A DNA stretch of 64,000 nt from contig NC_092358.1 in assembly GCF_030848805.1 (NCBI RefSeq), positions 18,943,297-19,007,296 on the forward strand, read 5' to 3'. The notes below the pieces were generated by a model. It did no database searches and was not told the DNA's origin. It saw only the letters and a program-made list of their open reading frames with translations. Position 1 is the first letter of the stretch, and each line of letters starts with the position of its first letter. Below are positions 61,955 through 64,000 of the stretch, piece by piece. The translations under genes were made by a program, and so were the position numbers. The stretch is from Temnothorax longispinosus. Its lineage: Eukaryota; Arthropoda; Insecta; Hymenoptera; Formicidae.

Positions 61955-62160
61955 TACAGCGCCGACCTGGCGCGTGCCTTGCATTTTCGACATGGCCTGC
62001 CCCAATTTGTCAGTGACTACTTGTAGGGTGAAACTCGTCTGGCCGATTGCCACTCCTCGGTACACAGCCGGAATTTATAGTCATTGGTCCTCTCTCGAGT
62101 ACGACGTATCGGACAAAGTACGTCTAGGACCAACTCGCTGCGGCCCGATATTACGTTAAT
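61955..62160. other. GC-rich coding-like patch in AT-rich DNA, unassigned
   Basis: About 200 bp of balanced composition with open frames on both strands: plus PTWRVPCIFDMACPNLSV onward, and minus PAVYRGVAIGQTSFTLQ through TDKLGQAMSKMQ. Neither has a full set of splice sites and neither is a family I recognise. It may be a transposon or gene fragment. Confidence 0.25.
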
Positions 62161-64000
62161 GTAAAAATATAACGGAATATATCGTTAATTACATCGAACG
62201 CTGTTCTTTGAATTCTCAGAAATCTCAGGCGGTGGCATTTGTCTACTTTACGTTGTGATCAATTCTCAGAAAGTGCTTGTCAAATTTGCTATTTCAAACG
62301 AGAAACTTTGCTCCCAACTTGACAGAGAGGAGGACTCGACTTGCCGGAACGAATCGCGTTTAAACACTTTTCATCGCGCGGCGAGCAATATCTCTACCTT
62401 TCTTCCTGCTCCTTTGTGCTTCTTCTCTAATTTTACAAGGCGTTAAGTGCCACTTTGTGCTCGATTCCTCAGCTCCGCCGATACTTATTTCCGCCTTTCT
62501 GTCGCGCAAATGAGCGCAAGCGTTTGCCATAAACCGCTCTGACGACAGCTCGTAAAACCACATCCGTCGTATTCAAATTCATGAAAAGAGCATTAATAAT
62601 CAATATTATTAGTTTATTAATTTAAACAAAATTCTTATAGAATTATAATCTCTCTTTAGATAATTAGGAAAATTGCAATATATCTATGTTAATAACAAAT
62701 AACACAATTAAATCATATAATATATAATACATAATGTATAAATATTAAAATAAATATAATTCGCAATTGAATTGAAAAGATCGTTTTGCATTAAATTGTG
62801 ATTAGAATGACACTGCGCTAATTGGTATAACAACAACATATAAGACGGATTATATATGCATCCAATCAACGAACATTAAGTCAACATAACTAAAGCTGTA
62901 AATATAGATTAGAGCATTGGAGTAGTGTTTCCTAAGGAGTGGGCGATGTATATTGGGTAACTTTAGGATCCAATTAAAGTGACGGCATGCTAACGAGTAT
63001 CGAAATAGTATCGTTTACTATAGTGATGCATCGATTAGCCGCCTCGGAGTCATCTACGATGTAAACGATGCTTGGGCGTAATCCATTTTAAAATTCGACG
63101 AGCACGCCGAGAGACGCGTGAAATAACATGTAATGTTTCTAATGACGTTGCCGCATAATAATTTATAATTTAATAACTAAATTTTTTTTCAGATACAACA
63201 ATTTATATCTTTGTAGCATTAAAAGAACATATCAATGAAAAAAATACATTTGTGCTTAATAGCTATTTAACATTAATATTAATTATTTTATATATAGCAA
63301 CATTAACATACTAAAAATTTATTATCCAAAATCTTCGCCGTATAATATTTTTTCTTTGATTAAAAAATTAGCTTGTTTTTTTGCTGGAATAATTAATTCC
63401 AGAAAATATGGCATATGAAACACAAATGATTAAAATGTTTTTCTTCCATGACGTTAAAGCGCAACAGAAGAAATCAATAATTCTACAAACAACGGAACAC
63501 AACCATTAGATGACGAGACAAACAACAAGCAACCATGCTAAGAATAAGCGCGTGTCAATATCTTCACGGACGAATCAAGTAAGACAACAGTCTTGATAAG
63601 TGTGCTCGTTAGGAGGCACCCTGCGGGGGTGGCGTGAAGGATAACTTAATGGGGAACACGTTGAGGATACAAAATAGACCGCGGAAGAAGCAAGCTCGTT
63701 AACGTCGATCGTTTCACGTTTCAGAAACAGCATAATTGGTCAATTACCTGTCAAAACTTTTTCAGACCTTACAAATTACTCGTCAGTTCCCCGTCGTAAT
63801 CTCAATATTTGAGATTTGTCGGACTTTGTTTTGTTCACACACTATAGAGAACAACATATTATAAAACATTAGATAATGATAATTATTAAAATGGCAATAA
63901 TCTAATATCTCTTATGAGTTATTGGTAGAAAACTATTCATTAGTCCGAGAGAAAAACAATTTTATTAATATATTATATAAAATTTAATTAATATTATCAT
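62161..64000. other. Intergenic to window end
   Basis: AT-rich with mixed patches at 62930-63120 and 63590-63720; no gene, RNA or repeat that I can support. Confidence 0.5.

Overview
This 64 kb window is insect nuclear DNA. It is AT-rich, with spliced genes, GT-AG introns, many short palindromic transposon relics (MITEs) and discrete GC-rich islands in the AT-rich background. The protein residues and the base-composition contrast point to a hymenopteran, possibly an ant; that placement is inference. I see no prokaryotic operons, CRISPR arrays or viral genes.

Two genes can be rebuilt exon by exon, both on the + strand. (1) HR3, the insect ROR-type nuclear receptor, has eight coding exons at 18984-36731 and encodes 661 residues. 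Its parts are a disordered N-terminus, a two-zinc-finger DNA-binding domain, a C-terminal extension, a hinge with a very glycine-rich exon, and a ligand-binding domain ending in an AF-2 helix. (2) DCTN6, the dynactin p27 subunit, has five coding exons at 47523-48831 and encodes 196 residues. One of its introns uses a GC-AG splice pair. All reading phases match across the proposed junctions of both genes.

Layout. 1-18.9 kb has no recognised coding gene. It holds several GC islands, (GA)n and (TA)n tracts and five MITEs; the islands at 14.5-16.1 kb and 17.5-18.0 kb are the best candidates for HR3 promoters or 5' untranslated exons. 19-37 kb is HR3; its introns carry an 83-bp near-perfect hairpin, a GC island with a full CRE, and several MITEs. 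37-47 kb is AT-rich and probably includes distal HR3 3' sequence or noncoding transcripts, plus MITEs and tandem repeats. 47.3-49.9 kb is DCTN6 flanked by two short unassigned reading frames. 50-64 kb is mostly non-coding, with an abutting pair of TTAA-flanked MITEs, a tRNA-like sequence inside a hairpin, further GC islands and a few coding-like patches I cannot assign.

HR3 and DCTN6 have no known functional link; their closeness looks incidental. HR3 is an ecdysone-induced transcription factor of the moulting and metamorphosis cascade. DCTN6 is part of the pointed-end complex of dynactin, the dynein adaptor. The most noteworthy points are the GC-AG intron, the phase-1 modular layout of HR3 with an in-frame poly-glycine exon and a SUMO-type motif, an overlapping uORF at the HR3 start, the intronic hairpin and island, and two independent cases of TTAA MITEs sharing one target site.
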